DNA from: Callipepla californica brunnescens
Taxonomy: Eukaryota; Chordata; Aves; Galliformes; Odontophoridae
DNA: 64,000 nucleotides
Direction of reading: 5' to 3'
NCBI GenBank assembly: GCA_023055505.1
Contig: JALIRH010000030.1
Location: 6,010,001 to 6,074,000 of the forward strand
The notes beneath the pieces were generated by a model. It saw only the letters and a list, made by a program, of their open reading frames with translations, made no database searches and was not told the DNA's origin. The number at the start of each line of letters is the position of its first letter. Position 1 is the first letter of the stretch. Below are positions 38,405 through 52,891 of the stretch, in pieces. The translations under genes were made by a program, and so were the position numbers.

Positions 38405-39190
38405 CTGAAGAGTGCTGGGGAACAGGCAGAAGTGACTACCAAACCATGCTCTCTCATCTTTGAAAGATCTTGGAAAATGGGAGAGGTGCTTGAAGACTGG
38501 AGGATAGCCTGTGTAACACCAGTCTTCAAAATGGGCAGGAAGGACAAGCCATGATAATACACGATGATCAGCCTCACCTCCGTCCCTGAATAGGTGATGG
38601 AACAACTTGTTCTGGATGCCATCTCCAAGCAATTGGAAGAGAAGAAGATCATCGGGAGTGGTCAACACGGCGTCCCCAAGGGGAATACATGCTTGACCAT
38701 CGTGGTGGACTTCTACCTAGTTATCAGTGGCTGGGCATATGAGTAGAGATTGGTGGATGCTGTGTACCTGGACTTTAGCAAAGGCTTTTCACACGGTCTC
38801 CCACAGCATCCTTGTAATGAGGCCCCAGGAAGTATGGGATAGATGAATGGAGAGTGAGGTGGATTGAGAACTGGCTGAGTGGCAGAGCTCAGATGGTTGT
38901 CATCAGTGGGGAAGAGTCTAGTTGGAGGCGTGTAGCTGGTGGTGTTCCTTAGAGGTTGGTGCTGCGTCTGCTCTTATTCGGCATCTTCATCAGTGACCTG
39001 CATATAGGCACAGAGGGCACCGTCAGAAAGTACAAAGCTGGGAGGAGTGGCTGCCATAGCAGAAAGCTGTGCCACCATTCTGTAAGGCTTGGACAGAGTG
39101 CGGAGTTGGGCAGAGTGGAATGTGGTGAGGTTCAACAAGAGCAAGTGTAGAGTCCTGCACCTGGGAAGAAATAATGGCACAAAATGATGT
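38405..39190 (+). mobile_element. CR1 LINE reverse transcriptase fragment
   Basis: The translation contains broken pieces of CR1 RT: 'TPVFKMGRKDKP', 'GSGQHGVPKGNTCL', 'YLDFSKGF' and 'WLSGRAQMVV'. Stops and shifts are frequent. The Ala of the usual DFSKAF is changed. It abuts unit C at about 39,195. Confidence 0.75.
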
Positions 39191-39194
39191 AAAT

Positions 39195-40954
39195 ACAAAC
39201 TAGTCAGAACACTTCCTGGGGAAACCTGAAAGGAATGGGGAAACACATGAGCAATGCTGTAGGTCAGGAATTAATTGAATGCAGCTGAAATGTAAGTCAT
39301 CCCCCTCTTGCCTCAGCAACTGTTTCCTGTTGCTGGGGATTCTTAAGCCTCCCAGCTGCTTGCTTCTTCCCCAGGCATTTCCCTTGCTGATTGTATTGAA
39401 AAATACAGGCCTCAGGGCTCTGCTTTACCTCTCCTACACCACACCAGGCCTCTGCTCCCTGAGATGGAGGAAGCAGTGCTTTGCAGTACTGCAAGAATCA
39501 TCTCCTTGCAGCTTGCTGGGGGGACTCAGGGATCCTACAGAGAAACTCACAGCTCCTGAGGACATGGGCAGGCTCCTGCTGGCTTCACCAGCTCACCAAA
39601 ATCAACCTCCGCTTCCTGCAAACTGACCTCAGGAGCTTGAGCTGAGCCAGGCATATGTGGTGGCCATTCTTCAGGAGGTCTTGTGGACACTTTCCCAAGG
39701 TCAAAGCTAAGACCTTCAAGCTCAGAAAAGAGGCAAGCATGCACTGGAGAGCACTCTGAAACCTCTGTGCTGCGGGGATATGCTGCTTGTGCACCCTGTG
39801 GCTTTGCACTGCCTTCTGCTCCCACCACCTCCTGAGACATGGGATGCTGCACTTAGGAGAAACAAGCTCCTCTTTTATTAGATTTAGTGGAGCCAAGCAA
39901 AGTTTGATGTCTCACGGCTGCTCTGAGCTCCTGATTAACCCTTTTGGGAAGAGGAGTAGAAGCAGTGTGCAGCACTGTGGAAAACAATGGCATTGCTTGT
40001 GTGAAAGAAATGCCTCCCTGTGATAAAAGCAGTGGACTGGAGACAGCACCAAAATCAAACTTCCTTGTACCATTCCTCAATCCACATGTGGTCATTTATT
40101 TTCAGAACAAAAAGCAAGACTACAGTGACAAAAGCTCCAGAACAACTCTCCTACTTTATTCACCCCCTTCCCCTTCAACTACAGCTTATTTTCAGAAGGA
40201 TTCCACGAGCCACGTTACTGCTCTCCTGACCCTTGTATTTCATTCCTCAGTGCACTCAGAAACTTCTGAGAGCAGAACATGCACACAGACACACAGGGCA
40301 TCCATACACAGGTGATTTTCCTTAGCAGATGGCATCAAAAATCTGCTTGCAGGAAGAGCAGAGGAGAAAAGAAGACATGGTGAGAGAATATGTTTTGTTA
40401 GCAAGGAAAGGTGATCTGAAACTCCTGGGATAATTCCCTTCTGCAGAGGGTTCCATCAAAGCAATCTTCTTTGCAAACACTTCCTGTGGGGGGAGAAGCA
40501 TCTCCATCTCCCTCATGCTGGGATCTCCAGCATTCTCAAGGTCTTTGCGCTGTGGGCTTTCCGATGAGAAATGAGAAGTCAGCCCTGAGAGAAATTCTTC
40601 CTGCAGCACAGACGCTTGCAGGGCATTCCCCTCACGAGCACTGGACAATATTCAATGTGGACAGAGCTCTGGATGAAGCTCTTCCTGCAGTGCTGGCATT
40701 TCTGTGGTCCCTGCCCTGAGTGGATCCCTTTCTACTCAATCAGGTTGGAGCAGTTGTTGGATCTCAACCTGCATTTGGGACAAGGGAACTGTGCGGTTCA
40801 TCACCACACACAGCCACAGTGGGTAACCAGGCTGGGGCTCTGGTTGAAGCTATTCCATGTCTGGGGCATTGCAGGCTCTGTCTGCAGTGTGCATGTGCTA
40901 GTAGGAAACGTGGCTGGAACTGCTTCTGAGGGTTCTCATACTCTGAAGGTGCTT
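39195..40954 (-). other. Unit C conserved block and zinc-finger 3' region
   Basis: Matches 1,930-3,677 and 26,460-28,294. The possible minus-strand exon (39,896-39,585) is again open but shifted in its second half. The region contains finger-like remnants 3' of the stop position. Confidence 0.4.
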
Positions 40955-43111
<2,157 letters not shown>

Positions 43112-44599
43112 TCATCACAAAGCTATAACAATCTGGGGTGCTGAAAGAGCTGACAGATGAGAGTTGAACAGTGGGGGACTAAAGACAAAACATGACAAGG
43201 AGACAGGAATCCCAAAGCTGAGAGTAGGTCGAGGTCACACCTTCGCAGAGATCCTTCACCCCCTTTTGTCCAGACACCTTGCAGATACTGATCTGCTGTA
43301 AGAGACTCACGCTTCGTTTGGAGCTTTGTGTCCTTCCCTAAGGTTATGTCTGAGACTGAGCTCATATGATTCTTTACACACAAAGCCGTGAACAAGTCTG
43401 GGACCAGAACTGGATCCAGGTCCATAAAGGCTCCTTATTTCTGTGGGTTCAGGAGTTGACATAGACAGGGGGACCACCCTGGACGTCATGACTCAATGGG
43501 AGGGGCTCCTGTAGTTGTGTGTGTAATCCAATCTTGTTAAGACACTGTTAAATCAGTACTGCAAATGTGTGGTCTGTCAATAAATACAGTCCTCCTTCTC
43601 AGTAGCTTTGGATCGTATATTGTATTGGGATCCATCTGTGACTAATTGACAAAGTCATGAGGGCCACGCAAGGATGTAAGGGGAGAGGTGTTACGCGCAA
43701 AATGCCAGGTTTTGAAACTGCATATGAAGGAAAGGAGAACAGAAATAGACATAAACAGGGAACAGAACCTAAATTTGCAATCAAATCTCTAACACTGACG
43801 TAATTAATCATGGCCAAATAAAATAATAAAATAACTAAGCATTAACCATAGACATTCCATGAGACACCGTTCATCATCAGCCTCCTGGTGTTACCTTCTA
43901 TCTGACTGTAGCATTCCAGAAAGAAGGTAAAAGTCACAGGAAATATTTCAGCTCCTGTACTGACCATGAACATTCTTATCATGGTCGATCTCTCTTTTTA
44001 TCCTCCATTTTTCTTGCCTATGTGAAAGCTCCCATTGTAGTTTGCCATGCAAGAGTCTCCTCAGATGTCTATCTCCTCACAGAGATGAGTACCACACAAA
44101 AGGGTGTTAATTGGCAGCTTGTCTCTCTTTCATTGTCCCCGGACATGCCCATCTCCTTGTCCCTTAGACAAAGGCTTTCACAACCCCTGGCCAGGACTAG
44201 CTTGGACAAGTTTGGACATGTTCATCAGCAGACTTTGAGGCAATGGGATAAAATAATAGTCTCTAACAGGGTAACCCCTTGCACCCGGCATGTGAGCGCA
44301 GTGCTGAATAACCTTACCTGCCTTATCACCTCACTCTGGGTTATAGAGTTTGTTTCCACAAGTCACTACAGCACGAGGTGGAAGATCTGAAATGAAAGCG
44401 TGCTCCACTGACAACGTGCTTGGGGCCCACTGCTGTGTGCTAAAGGCATCTGCAGCTGCCGGGACAGCCAGAACAAAACCCTTGGGACACATTCGCTCAG
44501 CAAAGACCACCCAGTCCCCAGTACTTCAGGGGGGTGCTGACACTGTGGCAATTCCCCGCTTATTAGAGGATTTCTGTTAAGACCCAAAAAGTGAGGCAC

Positions 44600-45260
44600 C
44601 TGGGATTTTGAAGCTTACAGGAATCCACGCGTGCAGAGCTGCGCAGCAAGGTCCTCTCGTGCGGTCCAGAGGGAGAACTGCAGTCCCAGCTGCGCTGTAT
44701 CACAGAGGTACAAGCGGGCAGCAGAGCACGCTGACCTCCTGTGCTCACTTCCTCCCTGTCCCAGCTCCATGCCCTTCGTGTGCCCCTCTCTGCCCTACCC
44801 GGGCTGCAACACGCCTGCAAAGTGTTCCTGCTGTCGTTGCAGCCCACCTGGCCCAGCAAAGCTGCCGTGCCGGGCAGCACATGGAGCCGGGACCAGGGTC
44901 CCACCCGGTGCTGCTGGCAGCGTGTGCTCCTCTGCACGAACCACGAAGGGCACCTACCTTGGGTGCAGAGCAGGCTGCTCCCAGCTCTGTTGCAGGCAAC
45001 CGGGCTCCTTGGAGTCGCGCAGAGCACAGGATGCCGAGTGCCCTCAGCGCGGAGCTGGCCGCAGGACGGCCTTGGTGCACCTCCTGCCACCGCGGTGCTG
45101 CCCGGATGGCTTCCAGCCAGGCTCTGGCTGCTTCAGCACAGGCTCAGGTGCCACAGCGAGCATGCCCCGAGCCGGCTTCCAGGCCTCGGGCACTTTCACT
45201 GCTCATTCTCAGCTCACATCTGCTCCCGGGGGACAAGAGGAGGGGAGGGAGGGAGGGGAG
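44600..45260 (-). promoter_or_regulatory. GC-rich 5' exon/promoter region, unit C
   Basis: Near copy of 7,100-7,770, including the AAG/GTAGGTGCC donor (exon edge at 44,958). Long open frames on both strands are compositional. Confidence 0.42.
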
Positions 45261-46084
45261 AGGGAAGAAGGGTGGGGTCTGAGTTTTGTTATGCTAATGA
45301 AGCATTGCTTTCTGCGGTGTCATTGCTTCTTTTGCTGGGGACATTTGCACATCCATGTGCTCAGGCATCACTATATTCCAGGCCTTGCTTTCCTTTTACT
45401 CCTCTCAGCCATCAGCATGTGTCAGCATGAAGCAGTCACCGGCTGCCCTGCTCTAGAGGACAGCATCTCCCTGCAGCTGAGAGAGTTCTTGTCCTAACCA
45501 CTTCTCCTGGTTTCTCTGTTAGGTCTTCTTTTGAAGGCGTGAGCATGCTTAAGCACACTGCTGTTAGACGGCCTGCTCTGATGTTCACTGGTGTATATCT
45601 ACAGAATTTAGGGCCACCCAGAAGGAACTGCTCTCAGGGTACTTGGGAGTTTGTGTAGAGGTGACATAGGTTGTTTTTCTTAGCCATAGGGATTAATACA
45701 TTAGTTTAAGAACCGATATATTAGTATCGCAAAAAAAATGCATATGTGCTACTTCTAAAGCTTTCCATTTCAGCTTTTGTGGGTGAACAGTCTTGTTTTC
45801 CCTCAATAATTCTGTACTGGGAACATAACTGAATTTTATTTTCTGCCTCAATGGTTTTGCCTCACAAGAAGCACTGGAGTCACAATAGAATACTTTTTTG
45901 CCTCAAAACATGCCACCACATTTAGATCAGTTTCCACATCCTTTGGTTTTAAAAGCTGTGCGCTGTGGTCTCATAATCAATGGGAATCTACCAAACTGGG
46001 AAAAAGTGGATGCAAGTGAGTCAGAGGTTTCAGGGATGAAGCTGATGGTTGAAAAAGGGAAGAAGTCGGTGGGCACTCGACCCT

Positions 46085-46330
46085 GAATACCACTGAGCAT
46101 GCCCAAAGGGACATTAGCACATACCTGTGAGACCTTGAAAAAGAAGGGCTATGTATGCCAGCGTACAGCAGATGTATGTCTGAACTGTTCAAATGCAGAA
46201 CCTGAACTCTGAGAGGGTGCGCTTGCTTGTCAAGACGCCCAGTGCGCACCGTGAGGAATAAAGGGATGCTGCTTTCTAACATCACACTGAGTGATTCTCA
46301 GGGAGCTCCTCCCAATCCAGGCTCCATCGG
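46085..46330 (+). mobile_element. LTR-like segment with polyadenylation signal, unit C
   Basis: Counterpart of 32,880-33,130, with 'gaggaataaag' followed by 'gctgctttctaacatcac'. A downstream leader-like stretch to about 46,990 is shared with B. Confidence 0.4.
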
Positions 46331-47140
46331 GACCAGCTGCATGTTCCCTGCATTGCAGCAATGCATTCCTTTTTACTGCCCCTGCGAAAGCGTGACAGAA
46401 GCTTGTCACGTACAGAGAGTAAGGGTGAGGGGATCCCCGAGTAGTTCCCCACATGCAGTTTTGGAGATGACCCATGTGTGCAACGGGTTCTTTTTCCCAG
46501 AAATAACATGGTGAGGGGGTTCTAGAGAGAAGACCACCAAGAGAAATGGGGTTTGAAGAGTACTTGAGAGATTCAGGACCCCCCGAGCAACACATCTTTC
46601 TGAAAGTAAGGTGGTGAGGGTGTGCTTGAGAGATTCCAGACCCCCAGGAGAAACTGAAGAGCTAGGGTTATTGGGAACTGTGTTGTGTTATGGCTGCCGG
46701 CATTGTGATGTTGTCTGTGAACATGGCTGTGAGTATTACTATGAGGGTGCCAAGTTTGTCATTTTTTTTCCTCTCTCTGTGGTGTGTGTATGTGGCAGGT
46801 CTGCAGAGTGTGTTAAGCTTTGCTTTTTACTCTTGTAGCTGCAGCAGTGTGTGTGTTACAGTGTGTGAAGGCAGTTTGTACATTCCAGACGTTCCTGACA
46901 TGGAGGAGTTGGCTGTGGGAAACTGCAGAGGAAACTTGTTGAAAATTGTAATCATTGGTAGATTGGACAAATGATTAAAATCACTTGTGGAAACCTGGGG
47001 TCTGTGGAAAAACAACAACCAAAGTTCCCATTTTGTTGGGAGAAATTGGTTATGACTCTCCCTGGAGGAATTTGGTGCACAACCATGCCTTGAGGGAGCT
47101 GGCAATCACCTGGCAATGTGAGGAGGGACCACTGTCCATC

Positions 47141-47474
47141 TGTATGGGAACTGTTGAATCACGGCCTGAACCACTGATTGATCACCTGAGGCAAGCCCTG
47201 AGTCAGCTGCAGGGGCACAACTGAGTGTGATTGGAAGGGGTGGAGTTTGACTCCACCTCTCCCAAGACCCCATTTAAGGGCTGACCACCAGTGGGGAAGG
47301 ATCTCTTGTTGGAGATCCCTCCCTGGTGGAGTTATTGGCGAGCCTCAACCATCATCGAGGTGAGCCAATCTCTTTTGCTGTTTATTTGTATACCATCTAC
47401 TGAAAGCCTACCAAAAATATACCATCTTTTGCACTATTTCCTTGAGTGCTTTCCTTGGGGTTATTTGCCTTACA
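47141..47474 (+). mobile_element. 5' LTR (family 2) of the unit C provirus
   Basis: 334 bp from TGTATGGG to TTACA. It differs from the 3' LTR at about 16 positions by eye, near 5 percent. It shares its left flank with the provirus at 33,910. Confidence 0.85.
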
Positions 47475-47476
47475 AT

Positions 47477-47491
47477 TGGCGAGCCAGGCAG
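47477..47491 (+). promoter_or_regulatory. Primer-binding site, tRNA-Arg-like (unit C provirus)
   Basis: TGGCGAGCCAGGCAG lies two bases after the LTR. The first 11 bases are the exact complement of the 3' end of vertebrate tRNA-Arg(ACG) including CCA; the twelfth differs. Confidence 0.6.
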
Positions 47492-47540
47492 CTTTTAAAA
47501 AAAAATACACATATATATATACACATATACAGTAACTTAC

Positions 47541-48761
47541 CATGTCTTTCATTTGGAGCATTTTCAAATGGGACTGGGGGAGAACAGAACAGGTTGCTTT
47601 CCAGCAAGCAAAACAGGCGGTGAAACAAGCCCAGGCATTGGGTATATTTGATCCTACCCTCCCAGCTGAATTGGATGTTCATGTTACTCAGGATGGCTTT
47701 GGCTGGGGCCTGTGGCAACGTCAGAGTTCTGTTCGGACCCCCATTGGATTTTGGTCTCGGGTCTGGCATGGAGCAGAAGAAAGATATAGTATGATTGAAA
47801 AACAGCTATTGGCTGCCTATACTGCATTACAAGCAGTAGAGCCAAAAACCCAGGTAGCTGGAGTCATAGTTAAGACCACTCTTCCAATTCAGGGGTGGGT
47901 AAGAGATCTGACCCACCTCCCTAAGACAGGGGTGGCCCAGGCACAGACGGTGGCACGATGGGTCGCCTATCTCAGCCTGAGGAGTAGTCTGTCTTCCTCA
48001 CCACTGTGGAAAGAGCTCCAAAAGATTCTAGGCCCAATGACGTATCACAGTGATGCACAAAAACAAACCTTGGTTGCTCCGCCAGAGAAGAGTCCCGTCC
48101 AGGAAGGAGAATATCCCATTCCTGAAGATGCCTGGTACACGGATGGGTCCAGCAAGGGCAACCCAAGTAAGTGGAGAGCAGAAGCATACCATCCTGCTAC
48201 AGACACAATATGGTTTGAAGAGGGGATGGTCAAAGCAGCCAGTGGGCAGAGCTGCGGGCTGTGTGGATTGTTATAACCAAAGAACCTGGTGACGGTATCC
48301 TGAATATCTGCACAGATAGTTGGGCTGTGTACCGGGGGCTCACTCTTTGGATTGCACAGTGGGCTACCCAGGACTGGACTATCCGCTCCCGACCAATCTG
48401 GGGCAAAGATATGTGGTCACACATATGGAATACAGTTAAACACAGAACTGTACGTGTCTACCATGTTTCTGGTCACCGACCCCTACAGTCACCAGGAAAT
48501 GATGAAGCCGACACACTGGCCCGAGTTAGATGGGTTGAGAACTCACCATCTGAGAACATCGCCTACTGGTTACATCAAAAGCTGCGGCATGCTGGACAGA
48601 AGACCTCGTGGGCAGCTGCCAAAGCATGGGGACTGCCTGTACAATTATCGGACGTAGCTCAAGCATGCAGAGACTGTGATGCCTGCTCCAGAATGAGACC
48701 GAGGTCGTTGCCTGAAACTACAGCCCATCTTGCTAGAGGACACAATCCTCTACAGCGATGA
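47541..48761 (+). pseudogene. ERV-L-like pol: RT connection and RNase H (unit C provirus)
   Basis: The first codons (47,541 to about 47,580) match the gag start of the unit B provirus, then a deletion jumps into the end of RT. The connection domain ('GFGWGLWQRQ', 'EERYSMIEKQLLAAYTAL') leads to RNase H with 'WYTDGSSKGNP', and a frameshift near 48,261 moves to the second frame with 'ICTDSWAVYRG' and 'VYHVSGHRP'. The frame then enters the zinc region of integrase and stops at 48,761. It is an inactive remnant of the gene that copies viral RNA to DNA. Confidence 0.8.
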
Positions 48762-49178
48762 CAGGTTGATTATATTGGGCCCCTCCCTCGATCTGAGGGG
48801 GCGAGATATGCCCTAACCTGTGTTGACACCGCGAGTGGGCTATTGCAGGCCTACCCAGTACCAAAAGCCAACCAGGCATATACTATCAAGGCGCTCACAA
48901 GATTGATGGCTGCCTATGGGACACCACAAGTCATTGAGAGCAACCAAGGGACTCATTTCACGGGTGCAATGATACAACGCTGGGCAGAAGAGAACAATAT
49001 TGAGTGGTGATTCCACCTGCCATACAATCCAACGGGGGCAGGCCTTATTGAGTGTTATAATGGCATTCTCAAGGCTGCCCTGAAGACAGACTCTCAGTCT
49101 CTGCAGGGGTGGACGAAGAGACTCCACAAAACCCTTTGAGATCTGAATGAAAGACCTAGTGATGGCAGACCCAGTGCC
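48762..49178 (+). pseudogene. ERV-L-like integrase core (unit C provirus)
   Basis: After the TGA at about 48,761 the core follows, with 'VDYIGPLPR' (first Asp), 'IESNQGTHF' where the second catalytic Asp is replaced by Asn, and 'GLIECYNG' with the Glu. Further in-frame stops lie near 49,007 and 49,138. Both the stops and the lost Asp exclude activity. Confidence 0.8.
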
Positions 49179-49700
49179 TTGAAAATGTTGCAAACAACAT
49201 GGGCCTCCCCACTTAGGATCCAAATTACAGGTACGGATAATGAGGTAAGACCTCAGACTGGCCGTGAGAACAATCTTCTGCTCCCTGCCCCTGAGAACCT
49301 AAGACCAGGTACCAATAAAATAAGATGGCCTTGGAAGGTGCAGGTAGGACCACGATGGTGTGGCCTACTTGCACCTTGGGGGAGATTGTTGGAGGTGGGA
49401 GGTTCGGTAGTCCCTCCGGTAATTGGTACATGGCCTACCGATATTGTGGTCAACACTCCAGTCTTTATTCCTAAAGGAACCCCTATCATGTCTCTGTGGC
49501 AGATCAGGACGCCCCCTTTAGTGCCTGATCTAATCGTGCAGCCACAGACATCGAGCCAAAAAGTTTGGTACGGGCAGCCAGGGCATGCCCCTGTACAAGC
49601 TAAAGTGTTGACCCAAGACAGGAATACGGCCTGTATCTTACCCTGGAGAGCGGACCTCCCCCTCTTGGTACCTTTGAAACATCTATATTACTCCCTGTGA
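49179..49700 (+). pseudogene. dUTPase-like domain at the end of pol (unit C provirus)
   Basis: Close paralogue of 35,622-36,137 and open throughout. It has 'RWCGLLAPWGRLLEVGG', then 'VNTPVFIPKGTPIMSLWQI'. It follows integrase directly, as in ERV-L-type pol. No env lies between it and the 3' LTR. Confidence 0.5.
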
Positions 49701-50021
49701 GTCTATGAGTCACCAGAGGGAACCAAATGATGCTGCAAAGTTCCAAAGTTGCTATAAGATCATATGCAACATCTGGTGACGGTCTACCTGGGACTGATGA
49801 AGAGTAGGACGGACCTGCACAACATGACCACATGCTTCCAGCAGACACCACCGAGCACTGGCCCAAGGAAGAACACGAGCCATACGCTGATCATCACTCA
49901 TCCCAGATTACATCGATACACACCGCGACGGGTTATTATGTAAAGCATCGCGATATATTGGGTCTCTATATTAAGGAGGGCTCAACCTATAGTTACTTAA
50001 TCAGTGGTTCATGTCGTGAAG

Positions 50022-50358
50022 TGTATGGGAACTGTTGAATCATGGCCTGAACCACTGATTGATCACCTGAGGCAAGCCCTGAGTCAGCTGCAGGGGCACA
50101 ACTGAGTGTGATTGGAAGGGGTGGAGTTTGACTCCACCTCTCCCAAGACCCCATTTAAGGGCTGACCACCAGTGGGGAAGGATCTCTTGTTGGAGATGCC
50201 TACCTGGTGGAGTTATCGGCGAGCCTCAACCATCATCAAGGTGAGCCAATCTCTTTTTGCTATTTATTTGTATATCATCTACTTAAAGCCTACCAAAAAT
50301 ATACCATCCTTTCGCACTACTTCCTTGAAGTGCTTTCTTTAGGGTTATTTGCCCTACA
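50022..50358 (+). mobile_element. 3' LTR (family 2) of the unit C provirus
   Basis: 337 bp from TGTATGGG to CCCTACA. The following base starts sequence of unit D, not the expected flank, and no target duplication matches the left side. Confidence 0.85.
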
Positions 50359-51251
50359 GCACCAGAATCAAACGTCCTTTTACCATTCCTCAATCCACAT
50401 TCGGTCTTTTATTTTCAGAACAAAAAGCAAGACTACAGTGACAAAAGCTCCAGAACAACTCTCCTACTTTATTTATCCCCTTCCCCTTCAACTACAGCTT
50501 ATTTTCAGAAAACTTCCACAAACCACGTTACTGCTCTCCTGACCCTTGTATTTCATTCCTCAGTGCACTCAGAAACTTCTGAGAGCAGCACATGCACACA
50601 GAGCATCCATACACAGCTGATTTTCCTTAGGAGATGGCATCAAAAAGCTGCATGCTGGAAGAGCAGAGAAGAAGAGCAGGCATGGTGAGAGAATGCCTTT
50701 TATTTGCCAGGAAAGGCCATCTGAAACTCCTGGGATAGTTCGCTTCTGCAGAGGTTGCCAGTGAAGCCATCTCCTTTGCAAACACTTCCTGTGGGGGGAG
50801 AAGCATCTGGGTCTCCCTCATGCTGTGTTCTCCAGAATTCTCAAGGTCTCTGCACTGGGGTCTTTCCGATGAGAAGTCAGCCCTGAGAGAAATTCTTCCT
50901 GCAGGACAGACGCTTGCAGGGCATTCCCCTCCCAAGTACTTGCAATATTGAATGTGGACAGATCTCTAGATGAAGCTCTTCCTACAGTGCTGGCATTTCT
51001 GTGGTCCCTGCCCTGAGTGGATCCCTTTTTACTCGATCACATTGGAGCAGTGATTGGATCTCAACCTGCATCTGGGACAAGGGAACTGTGTGGTTCATCA
51101 CCACACACAGCCACAGTGGGTAACCAGGCTGGGGCTCTGGTTGAAGCTGTTACATGTCTGGGGCATTGCAGGCTCTGTCTGCAGTGTGCATGTGCTGGTA
51201 GGAAACGTGGCTGGAACTGCTTCTAAAGGTTCTCATATTCAGAAGGTGCTT
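50359..51251 (-). other. Unit D, 3' region of the zinc-finger copy
   Basis: Matches 40,045-40,954 of unit C. It contains the shared block and the finger-like remnants. No intact frame is seen. Confidence 0.45.
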
Positions 51252-51899
51252 CTACGGTCTGTCAGTGGTGTGTCTGCGCTTGTGGCATTTGAGATGAGTA
51301 ATTTTTCTAAAGCTCTTCCCACACTCAGAGCAATTATATTGTCTCTCTCCTTTGTGTCTGCGCTGGTGCTGCTTCAATTGAGAACTGCTTTTGAAGCTCT
51401 TCCCACACTCAGAGCACTTGTATGGCTTCTCTCCTGTATGGATGTGTCCATGCACCTTTAAATCAGAATTCCTTTTGAAGCTCTTCTCACAGTCTGAGCA
51501 CTTATATGGTCTCTCTGCTGTGTGGCTCTGTTGGTGCACTTTAAAATGGAAACTCCATTTGAAACTCTTCCCACACTCAGGACACTCATATGGTCTCTCT
51601 ACTGTGTGAATGCGCTGGTGCTTGAAGAGATGGGATCTCCTTTTGAACATCCTCCTTGTACAGGCTCTTTCTTGCATGTATGCACTGGTGCTTAACGACT
51701 CTCGAATCTATTTTAAACCATTTCTCACCCCCAGGGCATGGATTCTGCTTTTCCCTCTGGCACACATCCTTACTCCTGGCGTCTTCATGCTGCCTTTGAC
51801 CTGTACTGAAGTCCAGTGGGTTCCTTGATGCCTTTAACAGATGCTTTCCCCGTTGCATCATCATGTGCTCGCCTTGACTTTGCTCCTGAACCACAGGCA
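51252..51899 (-). pseudogene. C2H2 zinc-finger exon, unit D (truncated, frameshifted)
   Basis: Two overlapping minus-strand frames (51,900-51,586 and 51,677-51,252) are split by a deletion of about 16 bp in the first finger (near 51,650). The second frame holds five fingers ending 'HTTDRP' and TAG, including '[19 protein letters not shown]' with Phe replacing the core Leu. KRAB exons are absent because the copy ends at 51,899. Several contact helices differ from A (KRRSHLFKH, KRNSDLKVH, RKITHLKCH). It lacks a promoter and a start. Confidence 0.8.
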
Positions 51900-52107
51900 C
51901 TGAATCTGATGGAGAAACTGATCAAACTGATAAAAGTCTCAGCCATCAAAGGCAACCGCCTCTCTGCTCGAGCAGATGACAGCAGTAACTTCATGTCGCG
52001 TGTGTCCATGTGGAGCTTCTTACGAGAAAATGGAGAGGACATGAAGAAGTGGCATAAAAAACCCACCCCTGCACTACGAGCACGTGTGAGAGAATTACAG
52101 CAGAGAT
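51900..52107 (+). other. Unidentified open segment between ZNF D and ERV
   Basis: The plus frame is open across the whole segment and beyond, with about 70 codons of charged, helical sequence ('LMEKLIKLIKVSAIKGNR', 'MWSFLRENGEDMKKWHKKP'). It has no match elsewhere in the window, is not zinc finger or recognised pol, and is bounded sharply on both sides. I do not recognise it. It could be an exon fragment picked up with the rearrangement. Confidence 0.4.
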
Positions 52108-52790
52108 CAAGCTGCTGAAATTGGAAGTGTCTCAAATAGACTTGAACTGGCAGAACAAAGGAGAGTTATTTTTAGCTCGGTGGGCCCATGAGACCTCAGG
52201 CCATCAAGGAAGGGATGCGACCTATAAGTGGGCTAGAGACCGAGGGGTGGACTTAACTATGGATGCCATCGCACAGGTTACCCATGACTGTGATACATGT
52301 GCCATAATTAAACAGGCCAAGAGGAAGAAACCTCTCTGGCAGGAAGGGCGATGGCAGAAGTATAAATATGGGGAGGCGTGGCAGGTTGATTATATCACCT
52401 TGCCGCGATCTCGCAAGGGTAAGCGTTATGTGCTCACCATGGTGGAGGCGACCAGTGGGTGGCGGGACATTTAAGCATTGGGAGAAAAATCTGTCAGAAG
52501 CCACCTGGTTGGTCAACACTAGGGGATCAGTGAACCGAGATGGTCCTACACAATCCAGCTCCCTACAGGGGGAGATAAGGTCCCTGTAGTACACGTGAAG
52601 AGCATGTTGGGAAAAGCAGTGTGGGTCCTTCCAGCCTCTGGAAAGGGCAAACCCCTCCGTGGAACAGTTTTTGCACAGGGACCTGGGTGCACCTGGTGGG
52701 TAATGGATAAAAATGGGGATGTCCAGTGTGTACCACAAGGGAATTTGATGCTGGGGGAGTGCAGTCTGTGATTCCACGTGTATATATATA
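52108..52790 (+). pseudogene. ERV-L-like integrase fragment (family 1), internally deleted
   Basis: Plus strand: the zinc region (HQGRDATYKWARDRG..., 'HDCDTCAIIKQAKRKK') and the first catalytic segment 'VDYITLPRSRKGKRYVL', then at about 52,467 a deletion removes the remaining catalytic core. The C-terminal domain ('GKAVWVLPASGKGKPL'-like) continues to about 52,770. It is the plus-strand paralogue of 19,803-20,639. Confidence 0.8.
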
Positions 52791-52891
52791 TATGTATAGA
52801 TATGTTTGTATGTAATCTGTGTTATTACTGTTTTTGGTTCTATATAGATATGTGTTAAGCATGATGTGATTATGTGGAATAAGGGGTGGAA
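52791..52891 (+). other. Short env-less spacer and polypurine tract
   Basis: AT-rich (tatata) spacer followed by 'aataaggggtggaa', the plus-strand primer just before the LTR. No envelope gene is present. Confidence 0.6.
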
